A stretch of DNA of 64,000 nucleotides from Acorus gramineus (taxonomy: Eukaryota; Streptophyta; Magnoliopsida; Acorales; Acoraceae), in the NCBI GenBank assembly GCA_030737835.1, contig JAUJYN010000022.1:2724475-2788474 (forward strand). The letters are read 5' to 3'. Under the pieces are notes generated by a model, which searched no databases, was not told the DNA's origin, and worked only from the letters and a program-made list of their open reading frames with translations. Each line of letters starts with the position of its first letter. The first letter of the stretch is position 1. A program made the position numbers and the translations under genes. Of this stretch, positions 59,619 to 64,000 are shown piece by piece.

Positions 59619-62152
59619 TGTCACGCCCCAGGGCGGCCGTCCCCGATACGTGGTAAATATATATAATATCAGTAGTCTATACAGGAGATCAATAAAATAC
59701 TCTAAACAACATCGAAAATGACAACACAGACAATAAGGTAGCTGACATAATATATACAAATAGCGGAAGCTTAAACGACTGAGTCTGTAATTCAAAGACA
59801 TATTACAGACCCGATACATAATCAACTGTCCTGTGAGAGCCAATATACACAATGACATCCAAATACAAGCGTGTGCCCAAGCACGGATAACCAATACATA
59901 CAATCAAGAAGGGGATGCTAATGGCCTCTCACTCGCAGAACGTGACGCTGCTCCGCTACTGCTGTGGTACCTCGGGGAGCTCCTCCTTCAGATCCGACTC
60001 AGATATAACTGGAGGAAAAGAAAATGCGAGGGGTGAGCCACACGCTCATTGAATAGCCCAACCCACGCATCACAATTCATATTAACCTTAAATAATTCAT
60101 AGTCCCTAAAACGGGAGCAACTACACATTTTAGGGGGTCATTTCATCGCCAACCCATCCCCCCCCCCTCACCCTCACCCTTTACTGGGGGTAACATGGGC
60201 CTCTTGGGGCATACTAGACCGCTCTCCACCCCTGGTCCACCCGGTAGCCTCTCCCACACTCCGTAGCCTCCACCTGGTATACTCCCACTATCAGAACTGT
60301 CTGACGCATCAGAGGTACCTACGGACGGGAGCCCTCTGTCAGGTCAGCCAACGCCGGGGAGTCCCTACATCGGATCCAACCAAAAGGAGAAGACAGCCTA
60401 CTCACACGGATACGATCCTCTTTGATCCGTCGACACCGATTTGTAATGCTAATAATGTCATGAATTCTCAAGAATTCCTCCAGGGCACATAACTAAGATG
60501 CGGGGAAACATATATTATAACAACAAGGTTATAATATTCTCTAAGGCATGCTTATAACTATATGCTCTCATTTTGATTTAATTAGATTAAACTAGATGGG
60601 AACATACATAGTTCGGGCCATGGTGTCTAGGCATGCATAGGCCTCTATACATGATATATGGGTGCATATCCCTAGCATACAAGTCTAATGTGGCATGGAT
60701 ACATCATATTAATCATGCATTGCATAGTTTTACATTTATTACAAGTTAATAAACAATTATGGTGCCCCAGGGGAGGGCAATGCACGCCTACGTGCATCGA
60801 ACGCGTCCCTACTGGGTTGGATTGTCCCACTCACCCAAACCCGGGTCGTTGTGTGACCGTCCGTCAAGATCTGCAAGACATGGGCATTCAATCTGGTGAG
60901 TAAACTACACAAATACATAAGAAATTTACTAGAAATACCCAATACTCGGACAAGCATGCATACGGACCCGCACGCATGCGAGCACGCGCGTACGCACGCG
61001 AGTCCGAGTGCCCTGACACCCTCTTGAACCCTCGGGCAGCCATACCAATGGCCCCCCGCACGCGCACGCACGAATGCGCACGCACGCATGCGCCCCTGGA
61101 GCACTGCCGCGCCCCTGCCCGCGCACCCAGACGCGCTGTCGCGTGCGCGCGCACTCTCTCGCGCGCCCAGCCAGCGCATACCCGCTCACACTGCGCGCCC
61201 GGGCAGCACCCCGCGTGCACGCCCACGCGTCTGCGCGTACGCGCACCGCTCTCCAGCGAGCCCGTCTACGCGTGCTAGTGCCTGCCTCCGCGCGCAGAAG
61301 CGTGCGCGCCCGAGCCCCTTCCACCCCCTCCTCAGCCCACCCACACCCCCTCACACCCATGCATAGCATGCATACCCAAATACACACCCTAAACAAGCAT
61401 CTAAGCAAGCTAAGGGAGGAGGAAGACTTACCCAAAGAGAGGAAGAACAAGGGAGGAAGCTCGGGTGCCTTTCGCGCACCAAATCGCCACCACCAAGACC
61501 ACCACCACCTCAGCCACTCTCAGCCCTAAAAATGGCTGAAACAGGGGGGAGGGGAAGCCATGAGAGGGAGGTAAACAAAGGGGAAAACAAAACAAAGACC
61601 ATAGAAGGATAGATCACAACCTTACCTATCTTTTTTCCTTCTATGGCTTTCTATTTCTTCTTCTTCTACTAGCTCTAATGGAAGAAACAAAGGGAAGGGA
61701 TAGAGAGAGAGATGAAGAGAAGAGGAAAGAAGGGGGACGCCCACAAATAGGGCTTCACACACACACACTCACACACTTGGAACAATTGGTTTTGGTGGGG
61801 ATTGACTTGAGTCAACCCAACCACACAAAAAAAAAAGAATTTGACCAAGTCAATGGTCAAACTTGACTTGGTCAAAGTCTTCTTTGACTTGGTCAAGTCC
61901 CCCTTTGACATTCCCACTCGGTCAAAACCCGGATACGATTCAGAACTGCCAAATTCTGAAACGTTACCGGAATTCGATGAAATTTTCGTGAGTGGATAAT
62001 GTGCAATTAGATTTTCAATCGGAGTTCTCAAGCTCATGATGATAGCCAAAAGTCCAAAATTTTAGCTGTTCCGATCGAAAAAAGAAAAGTTGAAAAACTG
62101 CTAGAAATGCGCCAATGGTGACCAGAAGGCTAAAAGTGACACATATATAACA
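59619..62152 (-). mobile_element. Solo T1 LTR
   Basis: 2534 bp, reverse orientation, TGTCACGCCCC to ACATATATAACA, with TSD TTCAT (59614-59618 and 62153-62157). The GC-rich block lies between AGATCTGCAAG (60868) and CTTACCC (61427), which are acceptor and donor on the minus strand. No internal region is present. It is inserted just upstream of the Tat-like protease. Confidence 0.92.
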
Positions 62153-62163
62153 TTCATAGTCCC

Positions 62164-64000
62164 TGTCACGCCCCAGGGCGGCCGTCCCCGGGTCGCGGCA
62201 AGTGTATACAAGATATCAGCAGTCTAAACAGGGAATCAATAAATCACTCTAAACAACAACTAAAATGACAACAACACAGATGAAAGCAAGGCTGACATGA
62301 TATATACAGAGATAGCGGAAGCTAAAGACTGAGTCTGTAATCCAAAACATACTACAGACTCGATACAAATCAAATGTCCTGTGAGAGCCAATATACACAC
62401 ATACATCCAAATATAATCCAAACTGGGTGCCCAAGCACAAAAATATATACATACAATAAAAAGGAAGGATGCTGATGGCCTCAGAAACTCGCGGGACGTA
62501 GTGCTACTCCGCTACTGGTGCAGTCGCTCAGGGAGCTCCTCCTTCAAGTCCTCCTCAGTAATCACTGGAAAAATATTATGCGAGGGGTGAGCCACACGCT
62601 CAGTGAACAGCACAACACATGCATCACAGTTTATATTAACCACAAATAATCAACAACCACCTCAAAGTGGCTTAACAATATAATCCAGTGATTCGTTATA
62701 TCGCCGAACCACCGTACCCTCACCCTCACCCCTCAATAGGTGACATAGGATATTGGGACTTATAATCATCCATACACATCCATACACCCTCACCCTCACC
62801 CCTCAATAGGTGACATAGGATATTGGGACTTATAATCATCCATACACATCCATACACCCTCACCCTCACCCCTCAATAGGTGACATAGGATATTGGGACT
62901 GATAATCATCCATACACATCCATACACCCTCACCCTCACCCCTCAATGGGTGACATAGGATATTGGGACTGACTAGGCTGTTAATCATCCTTGGTCCACC
63001 GATAGCCTCTCCTCCACACCGTAGCTTGCTTGGTCTACTCCCACATTCAGCACAGTCCGAGTCCAAGATCAGGAGGTGCCTACTGATGGGAGCCCTCTGT
63101 CAGGACAGCCTGTCTAACGCTGAGGAGTCCCTACACGGATCCAACGAAGGGAAGAGAAACAGCCTACCCACACGCATATGATCCACTCAGATCCGCTGAC
63201 AACACATCTCTACAACTCTAGTGTCTTGAATTCATCAGAATTCCTCCAGGGCGCATAACCAAGATGCGGGGAACATGCATTAGTATAGACGGGAAAAGAA
63301 ACCTTGGGAGGGCACCATGAGGTCCCGATATAGGACATCCCGACAACCAAACAAGGAACACAGAGCACCCTAGCCCGTGTCACAATGTTGACCTAGCAAG
63401 GCCCCTTAATATTCCATAAGGCATGCAATAATATTACCAGCTGCATTTAATTTAACAATTTAAACTAATAGGAGCATACAAAGGCCGAGGCTTTCCTAGC
63501 ATGATAACAAGGTGACAAGGTGCATGGCTCTTACACAACCTAAGGGTGCAAGTCCCTAACATACTCAGTCTAGGGTAGCATGCATACTACATATCAATCA
63601 TGCTCGCATGGATTACATATTAAACAGGTTAATATTAATCTATGGTGCCCCAGGGGAGGACTGTATACGCCCAAGTGCATATAGCGCCTCCCAACTGGGT
63701 TGGATTGTCCCACTCACCGGTAATCGGGTCGTCGCGCGACCGTCCGTCAAGATCTGCAAGACAGGGTATCAACTTGGTGAGTAAAATCCACAAATATACC
63801 AAAAATACACAAATAAATACCCCACACTCGGGCAAACGTGCATACGGTCCGTACGCACGCTAGCCCGAGCACCCCGACTCACTCCCGCACCTCCGGCAAC
63901 CACCCGCACGGCCACCCACCCCGGATGCACCGCCGCGCCCCAGCCCGCGCACCCAGGCGCCCTGCCGAGCCTCTGCCCGCACGCCAGGACACGCCGCCGA
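62164..64000 (-). mobile_element. T2-like LTR, cut by window end
   Basis: Starts TGTCACGCCCCAGG at 62164, only 11 bases after the preceding LTR. It follows group T2: the GACATCCCGACAACC module near 63345, the acceptor AGATCTGCAAGAC at about 63750, then the beginning of the GC-rich block. It runs off the window, so whether it is a solo LTR or part of an element is unknown. It contains a 70-bp tandem repeat. Confidence 0.8.
62717..62960 (-). repeat. 70-bp tandem repeat with G-rich core
   Basis: Units starting CCCTCACCCTCACCCCTCAA at 62717, 62787, 62857 and 62927 are spaced exactly 70 bp. Each continues TAGGTGACATAGGATATTGG and ATAATCATCCATACACATCC. Other LTRs have one or two units. Confidence 0.92.

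Noticed and set aside
62717-62960. CCCTCA repeats as telomere-like DNA
   Set aside because: The plant telomere unit is CCCTAAA. Here only two or three CCCTCA units occur per 70-bp LTR repeat.

Overview
This is nuclear DNA of a flowering plant and consists almost entirely of nested LTR retrotransposons. Three signals support this. There are many Ty3/gypsy LTRs of 2.4-3.7 kb starting TGT(T/C)A and ending (T/A)GACA/AACA. Two elements have primer sites matching initiator-Met tRNA. The polyproteins carry an integrase followed by a C-terminal chromodomain, which is typical of the Del/Tekay chromoviruses. I see no ordinary host gene, tRNA, rRNA or CRISPR array. The species cannot be named from this sequence; GC-rich gag-pol codon use would suit a monocot, but that is a guess.

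The oldest layer is a pair of decayed plant-mobile-domain (PMD) genes lying head to head around 11-12.4 kb. Copy A runs on the minus strand (about 11.0 kb down to 3.65 kb). Copy B runs on the plus strand (12.42 kb to 55.59 kb). Both share one exon plan: a PMD core in exons 2-4, then a long coiled-coil exon. Copy B converges on remnants of a Tat/Ogre-like gypsy element on the minus strand: a protease at 58.9-59.5 kb and an integrase C-terminus at 57.8-58.0 kb, with a 77-bp tandem array where RT, RNase H and the integrase core should be. A PMD gene antisense to and downstream of pol is the arrangement described for the extra antisense ORFs of Tat elements.

Younger Del/Tekay-type LTRs have landed in this layer, and target-site duplications (TSDs) prove most of the nesting. 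They fall into three LTR groups, called here C, T1 and T2. Copy A holds a solo T2 LTR (4030-7376, TSD CTCAT). Intron 1 of copy B holds a C LTR (13364-17107) and a second C LTR (17226-32598, TSD ATGCT). That second LTR was split by a deleted T2 element (17596-29199), which itself holds a solo T2 LTR (22843-26369, TSD CTGAT). Exon 2 of copy B was split by a T1 element on the minus strand (33581-53543, TSD CCACT). Its 3' LTR was then split by a T1 element on the plus strand (35678-45537, TSD GAAGG). A solo T1 LTR (59619-62152, TSD TTCAT) and a truncated T2 LTR (62164 to the window end) lie upstream of the Tat protease. The left edge (1-3201) is two nested C LTR pieces.

Both T1 polyproteins and both PMD genes are broken by stops and frameshifts, so nothing here looks able to move by itself. 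The less expected signals are a conserved splice-site-flanked GC-rich block inside the LTRs, arrays of GGCGGCTA hairpins near the PMD genes, a roughly 4.8-kb-armed inverted repeat made by the two opposed T1 elements, a conserved G-quadruplex-prone LTR module, and nonsense codons that all fit C-to-T decay at methylatable CG/CHG sites.
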